Source of the DNA: Patagioenas fasciata
Taxonomy: Eukaryota; Chordata; Aves; Columbiformes; Columbidae
Direction: 5' to 3'
NCBI RefSeq assembly: GCF_037038585.1
Contig: NC_092521.1
Span: 149,448,605-149,512,604 of the forward strand
DNA: 64,000 bases
The notes beneath the pieces were generated by a model that saw nothing but the letters and a program-made list of their open reading frames with translations, was not told the origin of the DNA and searched no databases. Below are positions 51,381 to 64,000 of this stretch, one piece after another. Both the position numbers and the translations under genes were made by a program. How positions within the stretch are numbered: position 1 is the stretch's first letter; the number at the start of each line of letters is the position of its first letter.

Positions 51381-54300
51381 CTCCTGTAATTAGCTTTGTC
51401 TGTTATCTGCTTATCTGCTGCTGGTTAAGGTAGCCATTAGTCCTGGCTCAAATGTAAAGGCATATTTATCTAAAATAGGGGAAGAAAACTCTGTGCCATG
51501 GTGCAGTGGAGCCAAATTGGACTGTAACTAGTTCTGTATAGGAAGATAGATTTCTTTAGCTCCTTCTTTACTTCTCTTCTGGTCTTGGAACTTTTTTCTT
51601 CTGAGTATCTTTAGTGGACACCCCCATTCTTCTTACTTTTTTTTTTTTTTTAATTTTACTGTTCTTTATTTCTTCTTGATTATTTCTGCTTTTTAAATAA
51701 TGTCAGAAAAAATCTGGTTCTTTCCCCATCTGCATGGGCCTCCCATGCTTATGACCACTTTAGGTCTGCTGGGTGACTTAGTGATTGGACCCTTCAGGAG
51801 GCAGTGGGTTTTTCATCAGACCCAGGTGGTCTCAGTTCACCTGGATGCGAAGGTTACAGGATCAGTCTTCTTTCACTTAATTAACTTGCTGTTTATGTAT
51901 CTCAGAAGTGGGTTGTGACAGCCACACTGTTAGACTGTTCCCAGCTGCAGAACTTTGAGATGGGTTTCACTTTAGTGCTCTACAGGAGACCTCATAGTCC
52001 AAAGGAATTCCTGCTGAGAGTTCACCTGAATTCTGCTTGAACAGAAGCTAGGTCCATGAACTTAGTTTCACCAAAGAGCTGCAAAAATGAGATGTTCATG
52101 GTACACTCTCTAAGGACAGGGAGGGACGATGTCACTCTAACTTCAGTCTTCCTTGAGCCAGTATTAGTGTATTTTTCACTCTTCGTCCTCAAATCTATTT
52201 CAACTGGCTGTACCTACAGCACCAGGTGCACTGGTGCCCCTCCCTGCTATAGGACTAGTGCCCTTCAGCACACCAAAGGATGGGTTATTCTTTTGGGTCA
52301 CAGTCAACCTCTTTGGTATTCACATTTGCACTGTCTAACCTCATGGTATTTATCTGAACCGTTGATCAGTCATAGGAGCTTGCTCTGTTTATGCTGTAAT
52401 ATCTTGTGGGTGTTGTTTTTGCTCTTGCTACTTCCTCTGTCCCCCGCTTGTTAAGTAGTTCCCCACAATGTTTTTGAATGCTTAGGCAATAAATCTGTGT
52501 CAGAAATCCTTTGCCAGAGCTAAGACAGAATACATACCTGGAGAAGAGAGCTCTGATGTGGTTCATGTGCTCAAATATTAGAGACCATCTGATGACAGTC
52601 GAATTATTCCTTATACTGTGTTGCAGAGATCAAAGCCTTATTCCATCATACAGGTTGTATGTGATGTGGCATTTAGTAGAGAGACTCAGCTGTTGCTGTT
52701 CACTTAAACTCCAAGCTCCGTCCAGATGTAAACTCGAAGAGGAGACACTGTGCGGACAAAAATATTCAAACAATAAATTACAAGTAACAGAGGACTTCTG
52801 AGATACACGTACACCCAACTGCCTCCTTTCCTTTCTCCTACAGAATTCTTTGCGACAACATGCATTTAACCATTTTAAAAGTATCTAAGATTTTTTTTTT
52901 CAGTCACTTTGCAAATTCTCATCTGAAACTATATATATTTTAAATTCTATATTGCTGTAAGATTTTAGAACTAGTAATAAAGCGTTAGGGATTTTTTTTT
53001 TTTTAAGCTGCTAATTACTCGTCTCAAGGGATGACGCACATTGCTCCCACCTGGCAAAGCTATTGGTGTTATTATGTGCTGCATAATGAAACTTGAGAGA
53101 GCAGAAATAGGTGACAGAATCTGAACTTGTGGAGGCTGGGAACGAGTTAGGTTCATAACTTAGAGAGTGAAGTGGTAAAGGGTCACTGCATGGTGTATTG
53201 TCTTACTAGGATGCTGCTTGGTGCAGATTGTAACCAGAATTCAGGGCACCAGCAGTGCTCTGTGTCATCAGAGTGCAAGTGTCTCTGCTCAGTTGTCTGG
53301 CTCCAGCCCGTGAGAGCTGAGGGCAGGCACGCTGATGCTGCTCCCTGCCAGCGGGAGTATATTTAGCTGAAATCTCAGAACTTTTCTTCTGCTGTCAAAG
53401 CTTCCTCCTCTGCTTCAGTTTTCTGTCTTCTATCTTGTATCTAACTGGTTGCAGCCAGGGCTGTAGAGGAGTAATGAGGGAAGACCCAATGGAATTGACT
53501 CCTGTTAGAGGTATGAGACAAAAAGAAATTAGTTGAAACTGAGCTCTTAAGAGACTGAATGAAATGCACTTAACTGTTCTGGATAAGGGACTGGTTCAGT
53601 TCCTTGCTGCTCAGTGTCCTGTGGCAATTTTATTTTTTTTACATTTTGTGGTAAAGTTCGCTTAAGAAGTTTGCTAATTCTTTATTAACTGCAGTGCTAT
53701 GGTTCACTGCCTTCAGTTTTCCTTATGCAACTGACTGTGGGATTATGCTTAAATTGTATCAGTGATATGACCTGAATTAAAGACATTAAAAAGGATCATT
53801 TCACTCCATTTCACTGATCTGTTTTAAGGGGCAGTCCTAGAGATAGTTGGGTCAGCAGCTGAGGGAGTGGTGGAGGGAGAGATTAATAAGGGAGAGGTGG
53901 AGGGAAGAAGAGAACCTCCAAAACGGGTTTTGCCACTAGTGAGAATGTATGTCAAACTTCACAGGCTTGCAGAGGTGGGGCAAGGTAGACTATGCTGACA
54001 GCTTCCCTTGTCTCAGTGGTGGATATATCATCTCTGCTCACAGCTTTGGGCTGGAAACAAACCATATTACACTGTCACCACGAATATACACTAGGCTTCT
54101 CGCTTTGAGCATCTGTTTCACTTCATGGGGTATTCACTGGAATGAACCTACAGCTACTGAATGTCTCTCAGCACCCAGTATTTCATGTTTGGAGAGCTAG
54201 AGTGTTAAGATACAGCTCACAGACATACTGCGTATGTAGGATTTTGTTTGAAATGAACTGCTCAGTTCATTTCAGTGGTGAGGAAGTCCTCATAATCTTG

Positions 54301-55740
54301 ACTTTAAAAAGTAGTGTAGTGCTCCAAATCTGCAGGCAGCTTACAAAATTATTTAGAAGTTTTCAACTGCTTTTATTTCTGAATTTCACCATAGATTTAA
54401 TGCTGCCTTTTCAATAAATTGCTGGTCATTTTAGTGGATGAATGTGAGTGAGGGATGAGTGAAGCAAAAGGCAAAAAGCAGCAATCCTAAAGATTCTTCT
54501 TCCTGTACACAGCTGTCTATACTAAAGTACTGAGCAAAAATAATTTAAGAACTTTTCTATTCTACCCTTTGTGAAAGCCTCTTTGCTGCTAATATAAATT
54601 TTATTACACATTAAGAGGAATAGATAGTCCTCAAGATGTACTTCAGCCATATGAATTTCAGGAATGGAATTTCTTATTTCTCAAATAAGTTTGGATAATC
54701 TATTTCTGAGAGACTTCTAGCATCACAGGCTGCTTTATCTGCTGACTTGTCAGGTAGGTGGTAAGAGAATAGTACTGTTAGGCAGCACAGAAAAGATCTG
54801 TAGTGATGCCAGCTGTCCCTCTCCATTTGAAAGATGTGGTATTAAGATTGCATCTGATTATCAGACTGTTCTTCTAGCTTGTTAGATTGGTATACTTTGA
54901 GTTGTCCCTAATTTGGGAGTACATAAAGGTTTTAATAACATGATTTCTAGGTATAGGATCTTCTATAATTGTGTTCCTTTGCATGTCATTTGGCGCAGTT
55001 GAAGTGGAATGTGTTTCAAACCTGTTCTGTTTGTGTCATCTCTGAACTGTTTTGGAATTTGTTCACACTGCTCTAGGATAGTTAAAGTTGCTATTAGGAA
55101 CTTGATAGAGGCAACAATAGCAGAAAGGTTGTGTTGTGATCCTGGTGTATGTCAGAAGAATATGTCGAACTGCGTGTTTCCAGGCATACCGTCTTGGAGA
55201 ATTTCAAGAATGAGTCAGCTTCTGACCTCCTTTTTTTGAGGCAGAAAGCAAGATTATTTTTGGTCTCTTGGGATGAGAGTCAGCAGAATGTAAAGTCAGC
55301 CATAGTGTGTGCACCTGTGCTGATTATATCTGTGGCACATCTTTGTGATTGACCACCTTGGTAAACACAGAGATCCTACAAAAAGGAGATACAGCAGGGA
55401 GTCTTTGGACCATGCCCAAGTTTCTTACCAAGCTAATCTACCCCACGTGATAGTTTTTGGAGGCCTGTCTTCAGAATTCCAGAACATGGAATCCAGGAAT
55501 AAAAACTTGGAGATAGAACTGCAAGTAGCTTTAATATATCATAGTTTCAAGATCTGGAGCTTTGTTTGTGATAAACTAACAGTAATATTCAAGTAAAGGT
55601 TAAGGGAAAAGACACCCATTCACTTTTAAAGAATAGTTGCTTCCTTAATGTCAGTAAACACATTTGATGTGTATGGTTTCTTTTTCAATGCTTCTGTGAT
55701 CATTCCATTTTTTTATTTTATTTTTGCTTTTTTTTCCTAG
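47757..55740 (+). other. MLLT10: MLLT10 intron 2, 3' part
   Basis: About 8 kb of intron with no supported gene. A 29-base A-run lies at 51,350-51,378, with T-runs near 49,158-49,172, 51,639-51,651 and 52,992-53,004. The acceptor of exon 3 is a strong T-rich tract ending TTTTTTTTCCTAG at 55,740. Confidence 0.7.
51350..51378. repeat. Poly(A) tract, 29 bases
   Basis: An uninterrupted A-run. The bases upstream do not resemble a retrocopied exon or LINE 3' end, and no flanking duplication is obvious. Confidence 0.9.
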
Positions 55741-55795
55741 AGATGTGAATTATGCCCTCATAAGGATGGTGCTTTAAAGAGAACAGATAATGGGG
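55741..55795 (+). CDS. MLLT10: MLLT10 (AF10) coding exon 3
   Basis: A 55-base exon encoding residues 84-101 (RCELCPHKDGALKRTDNG) plus the first base of codon 102. It starts the zinc-knuckle part of the PZP module, with the C85-x2-C88 ligand pair. The acceptor is TTTTCCTAG; the donor is GGGG/GTAAGT. It joins exon 2 in phase 0. The expected next exon (beginning with the Trp-Ala-His-Val-Val segment of the knuckle) is not found before the window ends, so the rest of the gene lies beyond 64,000: the rest of the knuckle, PHD2, and the octapeptide/leucine-zipper region that binds DOT1L. Confidence 0.95.
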
Positions 55796-58700
55796 GTAAG
55801 TTTTATTCTTATTTTTTGTGAACTCTCTTATTCTGTATGAGGGAAATAAGTCTATGAAAGAAAAATTGTAGGGATCCTAAACATAACTGAAAACACAGGC
55901 TAGTTTTGAAAGTGAGACGTATTTTACAGTAACCTTTATTTGTCCAATTTAGGTTGAATTTAGTTTGAGAACATCGATTGTTACTCTTAGTTTTATTTTT
56001 AGAAAAAGAGTGAAGAAGCTGCATTTTAACATAAGATTTTAATAGGTAAAAAGGATAAATTGTATGTGTATTTAGTTGGAGTTTCAACATTTATAGAAAG
56101 CTGTTGAAAGCGCACCATTCATGGGGAAAAGCAGAATTTTTATGTCTGTAGCCTAGACTGAATGCACCAGTGCATTTTCAAAGGATAGCTTTTTCGTGCC
56201 TGATAATACTAATGAGTTTTGTAACAAAGAAGTTAAGAGCTGAGAAGTTGTGGTACTGATTACCTGTCCCTTGCATCTTTCTAATTTCATCATTTAGGTT
56301 ATCATCAGTTCTGCTCCTACTGAGTAGAACTGCTAGAGAAAGTCTCTACTGAATATCTTGTCGTAATAATGCTTATACAAATAGCTGGATGATATGAGTG
56401 AAAAAATTCAATTAACTTTTCAATCACTTCTGGAATTCCTTCTTCTCTCTTTACTAGATACTTGTAAATTCCTGTCCATCATCTATCTGTAAATACCCTG
56501 GTCATTTTGATACTGAGCCCTTTCTCTTGTGAGAAGAGAAAGTAGATCAGGATTTTGGATTTCATTTGGACAGTCTTATGTAAATTATATTCTGGAAATT
56601 TTATGCTGCATACATAATATTCTAACTAATTTGTATCTTAGCTTAGTGTTGACACAGTTGATGCAGTTTTACTGTTTCTGTTGCAGTTGAGTTGCAGGAA
56701 TGCAGAACCTGCTTGTGTTTGGGCTGATGTACCTTTTCGCTTGCCTACACTTTGACTGCAATGTATAGATCATGCTGTAGCATTCACTACTCTGGTGTCT
56801 GCTTATCTCAAACACGTTGGTGAATTTAGTGTCATTTATGAGTGCTGAGAGATTGTATTCAGTCTGTGTTGTGTGTGTCAGTGAAACTACCATCTTAAGT
56901 GCCAGCCCAATAATTTAGCCTTAGAACTCTTCCTCCTCTCAGATAGGTTGATATGTGGCAATGTTGAATTCATCTCCTGAGAAACAACAGCTGGACACTT
57001 GCTTCTTTAGGAAATAAGCAATAAGAAAGCCTCAAGCCTCTTGAAATATACAGTAAAATTTGTGAAGTATGAAGTAACTGAAGTGTTTTCTGTTTTTATA
57101 CTTCAAGTAGTGTTTGAGAATGCCTTGCTATTCTCTATGGTAATTTTGAAACTTCTATGCGTAAAGTCTTGAGAACTTATTTTGAGAGTTTGCATCAAAG
57201 ATCTGAACATCCTATTAGTGTTCTCTTTCATAGCTATATTAATTGTAATCCTGAATTCTTGTCTGAAAGTGAATTACTGTATAAGATTGAAATTATTTAA
57301 GTTTAAATAACAAAGATGTTACACTATATGGACAGTATTGCCCCTACTATAATTTTCATGACCAAGTATTTTAATCAGTGAGAGCTTCATAGTGAAAATT
57401 TCATAGCAGAGAAGTTTGAAGAATTTGTACTCCTCCTGGAAGCATCCTTACCTCAGTAATAGATCTTGTCCATCGTGCTGAACACAGCAAATTCTACTTA
57501 ATGGACCAAACGTCATTTAAATAACAGCTTTACAGAAGGATGTGAACCTTGGAAACAATGAGCTCCAACTGGTGTTGCATTTCAGAAAGCTACATTCTAA
57601 ACCTGAAGATTTCCTTTCCAAGGGTTGTGTAACAAGGGATTGTGCCAGCAGAGTTTTGATTTAAGGAAATGTTCTTGAAAGTCATGGCATGGGCTTGCCA
57701 GTTTAAAACTATATTTACAGTAGGTTAGTACTTGGAATTTTTTAATGCTATTACACCATTTGTTGCCTAGGGAAATGATAAAAAGATGCAGGTATTCCTG
57801 CAGAAGCTTTGAAATTTGTTATTAGTGTCTTTCTGTAAGTAGAGAAATAATGAAATGGGCTTAGATTTTCAGAACAAGTGAAGAAATTACTGTTTTTATG
57901 TCAATGATATACAGTTATGCTTCTTTCTGCCTTCTGGCAACAAGTTACTTCATTTTGTAGCCAGAAAACCAATGTAGTTTTTGTTTTGAATGTGCAGATA
58001 GCTTAGCTCGTACAGGGTCTGCTGCTCTTGTAAATTGTGTGTGTGTTGTTTTTTGTTTGTTTGTTTGTGTTTTTTTTTTTTAACAGTCTTCTGGATATTT
58101 GGTTTTTAAGAATGTGAAAAAATGTGTTTTGAGTGTTGAAGATACAATTATTTTCTTTTATGTCAGGAATCCTGATGTTTTTTGGTATACTGAGCTTTTA
58201 CTATAGGGTTCCACGATTTTCTTAACCTGCAGTAAGACACTTATTTCAGGGAGAGTCCTCACTATGCGTTGCTTCCTCCTCCTTTGTGATGATACTAGCA
58301 TTTAAACTTTTTTTTTGTCCCTCCTGAGTTCCTTTTCACCTAAATGAAACTAGTTTCCTGACCCAGCTGACCATGCTAATGTTGATAAAGGAGAATGGCC
58401 AGGACTGTTCTTTCAGCAGCAGCCTGTACATGAGCTGTCTTAAGTCAGTTGCATGACTGTAACTGAAAGCAACCTAATATTATAGCTCTTATATAATGGT
58501 GTTATCTTGCCTTTAGAGAACTTTGGGGCACTGTAAGATATATATGACAAAGTAGTCTGGGAATTAAACTTTTGTTGTTTCTAAGTATTACTGATTAGAA
58601 AACAGTAATGGTGCTGCATGTGTTGGTGTGTTGTGGGATTTTTTTGTCTCTCTCTCCCCAAGTGGCATGAGGTTCTTCTGTGTGTATTCTTCCTCGTTTT

Positions 58701-59829
58701 ACTGGCCTGTTACTGTTTGTCTGACTGTTTGGAGATCAATGCTTCTTTAGATTTGCTTTTTAGGTTTCATATTTCTAGTTGGAGATGTCTACTGTACCTT
58801 AGTCATGCTTATTAGTACAGTTGCTGAGGGATAGTGTTGGATTCTCCAGTGTCATCTATGGCAAATATGGAATTACAGTTTTCAGTGACACCATAAATAC
58901 AGCATTCTTGGAGCAATACTGTCATGGATCTTAAACAGAACTTAAAAGTGCCAGCCTGAGACAGAGAAGAGGGGCATATTGTGGAGGCCAGATAACATTG
59001 GGCCTGCTCTCTTTATCAGCAAGAATTGGATTCTTGGGAATGTTCTTGTGTGCTTTCTCAGAATACTTTCCCAGCCTGTTAAGTATTTACACTTTGGGAT
59101 TTCTTGAATCAGAGATGGTATTTTTGTGTTCAGTGGAAGAAGAGTCTATCACACTATTAGTGTGTCCGCTTCTGTATAAAGGTTTAGTATCCATAATGTT
59201 GTGTGCAAGGCATTTTGCAATTGGTGCATACAATGTGTCAAGATGTACACTCATTTGTCTTGAACCTGGTACCTTATGGTTTTGTTTGATGCTACTGGGC
59301 ACTTCCTAAGTGATGGGAAGTGACAAAGAGCAGTTATTCTTTGTTCACCTTTTTAATACCTCTTCTGGCTTTGTAGACCTCTGTCATATTCTTCTTTAGT
59401 CTCATTTTCAGCATGAAGGAGCCCAGATGGATTAGGCTAGTACAGAAAACTGGCCATCCCTTTTCCCCTTCTTTGTATGTCTTCTAAATAACCCATGATC
59501 CTTACCAGAGCTGAATTTGAAACTTTAGAGAGGCAAATCTGCTGTACATGATGCCCTGGAATCTCTAGACTGCAAAATGATTACAGTATGGTTTAGTGTT
59601 TCCTAACATAGGCTACAAATATAATTATGGGTCACCATTTTTTGGTACAAATTTTTCTCATTACTTACAGAATGATTTTACTACCCTAAACATTCACACT
59701 ACCTCGAGACTGGGACAAATCCCAAAGGATTTTGCCTGAAGAATGTTCTTAAAATTGAGTGCACTGTTTTCTGCATCTTCTCTGAAAATGGAAAACATGG
59801 GTAATTTGCATTTTTGAGGAATTATTTTT
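55796..59829 (+). other. MLLT10: MLLT10 intron 3, first part
   Basis: Intronic AT-rich DNA. A GT/T-rich simple repeat lies near 58,036-58,082. No gene or transposon recognised. Confidence 0.65.
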
Positions 59830-59834
59830 ACAAC

Positions 59835-60632
59835 TGTGCTGGTTTGACTGAAAGCGAGTTAATTTTCTTCATGCAGTTAGAAACTTTTTTTTTTTGTAAC
59901 TAGAATGGCCATTGTCTGGATTTAGTTTGAGAGCAAGAAGATAACACCCCACGACAGAATTAATGTTTTTCTCCAAGGAACTTTCCAGTGTTTTTGAGGT
60001 GGAATGGAGAGAATATAAAAACTTAACTGTTATTTTAGTTGTTGCCTGGGAGCCAAGATCTTTCTGGGCTCTGCCCGCAGGTGTGAGGCTGCTGGGAAAG
60101 GGGGTATGGATGGGACAGACCTTGACTGACATCCGGCTGATCAATGAGAATATTCCATGCCATTAGCATAATGCTTATATTTAAGGAGTGCTGTGTTTTC
60201 TGGCTGAGGAGACTTGATTCTGCTCTCTGGCTGAGTTCTCTTTGGGAGTTCTGTCAGTTCAGCCTTTTGCTGTTCTGCTGTTTTGCAGAGGTCTCTGGGC
60301 CTTTCTGCCTTTTTCTCTCTTCCCCTGGGATCAGCTGTTCAGGCCCAGGGTGCTCTCTCTTCCTGGACTGGCTGCTCCACATGGATGGAGTTTGTGAGGA
60401 AGTTCACTGAGTATATTTTATATTCTATTTTCATTTTATGTGTATAATAATAATTACTATCAGTAGTAGTATTAGTATATTGATATTATTTTTTTGTTTT
60501 ATTAAACTGTTTTTATCTCAGTCCATGATTTTCTCCCTTCCCTTTTGATTCTCTCCCCTGTTTGGGGGTAGAGAGGGAAGTAAGCAGGTGGTTGTCATGG
60601 TTTTGATCGCAAGCTGGGGTTCAACTGTGAAA
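59835..60632 (+). mobile_element. ERVL-like solo LTR, copy 2
   Basis: A 798-base solo LTR of the same family and orientation as the copy at 46,992. Target-site duplications ACAAC are at 59,830-59,834 and 60,633-60,637. It begins TGTGCTGG; the last two bases are AA where copy 1 has CA, a terminal mutation. The TATA region is degraded (TATATTTAAGG near 60,176), and an AT-rich expansion (TAATAATAATT and AGTAGT runs, about 60,445-60,490) makes it longer than copy 1. Different duplications show that the two LTRs are independent insertions, not the ends of one provirus. Confidence 0.87.
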
Positions 60633-60637
60633 ACAAC

Positions 60638-63600
60638 CGTAGTTAACTCTAGGCAATTTGGGTTATTGGAGGCAGAGTGGGCTAGGGGAAGTTCAGTTAT
60701 TGTAGGTAATAGTGACTGTACTAGCTAAATGTTTTCTAGATAGCGCTGTGGTAACATTGCACTTAGTCTTGGAAACTGATCCAGAAGTTTCTGCACCAAG
60801 TTGCTGGTGTGTGTGGATCTGGAAGAACTGAAGAGTTCATGTGAAGCACCAAATGGAAATGGCATTCCTTGTTGCCCATAACCTTTTTTCATACACTGGA
60901 GAGTACACAGGTGCCTACTTATTTTTGGTTTGGTGATGGTAGCTGCTGTCGCTGTAATCAGAACCTGTAGCAAGCCCAAAAAAATAATTCTCTCTGGATT
61001 TGAGTGGAATATATCTTAGTCTGCTTCGGCACCCCACCTGTGCTTTCCATTGTCAAAGACCTGAACTGACCCTGAACAGAAGCAGCTAAGGTCTTCTTGC
61101 ACATGTTTGTTCAGTCTCTTTACACTGTGTGAAAATGGTCATTCAGCTCCTGCACTTGCACAGATCTTAGAAACAATACAGTTGGATTTAGCAGAGTATA
61201 GCCTGGACTGATAGTGTAGCTTATCTGTCAGTGGATTATCTGTGCTAAACATTATTAAGACTTGACTATATTTAGCTGCACATTTGATTTAGTTCATTTG
61301 TTAAGGGTAGCGGAGCGTTGCATGGTTACCAGGATGATTGTCAGAAATTATAGGAATAAGCTTTGAATATGTTTTGATATTCTGGCTGCCTGGTATCTGT
61401 GACTGTCTTACAGCTATGGTTAAGTTTTATGAGAAAAAAATAGTCTTCCCTCTATATGGGCTTGGTTGAATTTGTTTTTACATAAGCATTAGGACTTCTT
61501 CAGTGTTCAGAGGCAGCAGTTCTATAAATTCTGTTAGGTTATTTACTGGGTTTTTATTTTTCATTTTATTGATCCTAAAAGTAGTAAAGTAGGATTGAGT
61601 TGAGAAACAAACTTTTCTCTTTGAATGTATTTATTGACAGAATTCCTTGCTAAGTTTGATGTTCATGTTAATTTAGGGGCACCATTCTGGTTTTAAACAC
61701 ATCACTGATTATGAAAGTTTTTTAAAATGAGGAAACCAGATATGTATATGAATTGCTTATTGATTTGCTATCTTATATACAAGAAGGCTACTGAGAGGTT
61801 TTTTTTTTTTGGTTTGGTACTCTGTGTGTGGATTAGTAGCTGGACAAAATATACACACTTTTTAAAAAAAAAAACACAGAACAAAAAACAGCAGAGCAAC
61901 AGGTGAGCATTTGTTTGAAGATACCTGAGAACTGTAGGCTGTTTGACAGTTTGGGGCCTTCTCAATTCAGTAATATTTCCTTAAGCGTTCTCTTTGGATT
62001 TTGGGCACTCAGTGTGGAGGAAATAAATTCTTGACCATTTTAATGGATTATAGGTTTTTTGAATCCAAATTCTGTTATCTTCTCGTATATGGAGTATGCA
62101 GTGGTTTTCTTTAAAGCAAATTGTTTGGTTGTATCTAATATTGCGCATCTCTCATTTAAATAGTTTTCTCATAGTAATCTTTGTCCACAATTTTCTGTAA
62201 CCCTAGAAGGCTTTATTTTGCTGTACAAGTTGTTACTTTGAAATCTGATTCCCCTGGATGCTGATGAGGAATGCTGTGTAACAGCATTCTTTGTGTGACT
62301 TTTCACCAAGACTTCTTTCATGCAGCTGCTTGGTGAAAAGGCCAGTTAACAATGCGGTGGTTTTATGTCATAGTGGTTTTATGTCATCAACCAGGCCTTC
62401 TTCCCATCCCCTGGGTTAGCGTCGTGATCTCCCAAGTCTATAAAAACATCATATGCTAGGTTTTCTTATTGCTATTGCTACTATTAGAGTCAGCACCTCT
62501 CACTGTCAGGTTTACTGTTCTGATGGGTTTTCTTGGTATTTATGTCTAAGAATGTGGATAGTATAATGTCATATGTACACATTCAGGCATATGCATTTTT
62601 CAAGAAGTGCTTACTTACAAGTGTTCTGGTTCTTTTGTGCATTTTTGCAAGAGTTTGTGTGTGTGGTGTGTATGTGCGTGTTGTTTTTTTTTTCCAAACT
62701 GGGAAAGACAGTAAAATTTCATAGCTTGTCAGATAAAATTGTTAAAGCTATTAGCTTACTCAGTGGACCAGTGGAATATAATCTGTAACTATTTCAAAAC
62801 CAAACTATTTGTTGTGCTGCTGAATGATGACCCAAAGTGAATTTTTCTTACATACCAATTCTTTAGTTTAGTAACAGATTCTGATAAATGGAGAGTTTGC
62901 TGAAATTCTGTAGTAGGACTCTGTAAAGCGAAGCCTTTTCTTCATAGACAAGCAGTACTTATTTGTTTTAACAGAAATTGTCCCTTTATTTTGTGTACTG
63001 ATGATAAGGTTGACTACCAACCGCAGTGGCGAGATCTCTAGTGATTAGTTAGAGCACTTTCTTTTACCCAAGTTTGAAAAGAGTGAATCAAACAATCTTG
63101 TGAATAATACTGTGTTAACTATAGCAAACTCTAAAACTATTTACTAGGGAAAGGAAAAGACAGTGACTTATGCTAACATTTCTTTTCTGCAAGTGTAATT
63201 GTCTTTACTGGATAGGAAGATCAGGGTCAAAACAAAAGTGTATGGAATGCTTTAGTTAAGAGACACTTCACTGAAGGAATAAAATAGTACTTAATCTTAC
63301 CCTCTGGCAAACAGTAACAATAACTGTCTTAGGTACATCGTTGCTGGATTCACCTTTCAGAGTAGTCGGGACAGAGCTGAGTCTTGGGGTCAGTCAGCAG
63401 ATCTGATGGTTGTGGAAGCTGAGGGTGCAATTTCATGTAATCTAGGACAGCAATATACCTCTGCTGGAAGGAGCGGATGGTGGTTTACCCATGACAGGGT
63501 GTTTCTTCACTGGTGGGCTTGTGTACAGTAGTCATGCAACCTCAGTATGGATTGCATCAACTTCTTATCTTACTGGAGGGTAAACTATTGTTTTCCCACA

Positions 63601-64000
63601 GGTTCAGTAATCAAGTGAATAAAATTTTAGCTGCCCTGCTACATGGCAAGCTGATACTACAGGTAGAGGGTGGGGACGTACAGCTGAAAGTGAGGAGTAT
63701 GGTGAGACCTTACCTTTAGTGACAGCCCACAGTTGACATGGGTTGAGGTGTATCCTTAAATTACAACCTGGAGCAACCCTGATTAGAAACTAACATTTCA
63801 ACCAAGAAAGGTTTTTCCATGCTGACAGAATACATTTGCTTGGTTTAGGAGTAAGCTGCAGTTACAAATAAAGTAAAATTTCCTTAGTGAGGTATAACGG
63901 ACCTTCAGGAACTCACACAGAATGCATAAACAAATTTTACTCTGGGGTTGGTGCAGGGTTAGGAGTTGGTGATGACATCCCAGAGCTTGCTTGTGGGACC
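60638..64000 (+). other. MLLT10: MLLT10 intron 3, continuing past the window
   Basis: No coding exon, RNA gene or recognised repeat family. Small features are a 15-base direct duplication (GTGGTTTTATGTCAT) near 62,358-62,390 and T-runs near 61,798-61,810. The 63,300-63,720 segment is less AT-rich and has a 68-codon frame with no recognisable domain. It may be an old diverged repeat. Confidence 0.55.

Noticed and set aside
63300..63720. Possible old gene fragment in intron 3 (68-codon frame, less AT-rich)
   Set aside because: No recognisable domain, splice structure or repeat family; composition alone is insufficient.

Overview
The window is vertebrate nuclear DNA, almost certainly from a bird. 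The evidence is spliced genes with GT-AG introns, several CpG islands, one 5'-truncated CR1 LINE and three LTR copies of types I recognise from avian genomes. The layout matches the SKIDA1-MLLT10 neighbourhood of human chromosome 10p12, with the two genes transcribed away from each other.

Left third (about 1-13.4 kb): I find no credible protein-coding gene. It alternates AT-rich, unique-looking DNA with CpG islands near 1.2-1.8, 2.9-3.6, 7.1-8.2 and 8.5-9.4 kb. Several motifs suggest developmental regulatory DNA: octamer, PBX/MEIS-like, an inverted homeodomain site and a YY1 box. Next comes SKIDA1 (minus strand, single coding exon, 13,860-16,352), a nuclear SKI/DACH-domain protein of 830 residues. 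Its 3' UTR lies to the left. To the right of its start codon is a motif-rich block (16.64-16.97 kb) and a plus-strand TATA box.

Middle (17-33 kb): a non-coding interval with two CpG islands (23.3-24.6 and 25.15-26.25 kb) that are the best candidates for the distal SKIDA1 promoter and 5' non-coding exon. An AT-rich stretch of 6.5 kb follows, with no gene and no recognised transposon. At 32.9-33.2 kb four degenerate tandem copies, three of them with a TAAACA core, lead into the MLLT10 CpG-island promoter.

Right half (34-64 kb): the first three coding exons of MLLT10/AF10 (34,022-34,190; 37,807-37,886; 55,741-55,795), with introns of about 3.6 kb, 17.9 kb and more than 8.2 kb. They encode the first PHD finger and the start of the zinc-knuckle part of the PZP histone-reading module; the gene continues beyond the window. 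All recognised mobile elements lie inside the MLLT10 introns: CR1 at 39-40.15 kb, an ERVK-like LTR with primer-binding site at 43.6-45.0 kb, and two related ERVL-like solo LTRs, each with its own 5-bp target duplication. The first 39 kb contain none that I recognise. I see no prokaryote-type system, CRISPR array, rRNA or tRNA gene.
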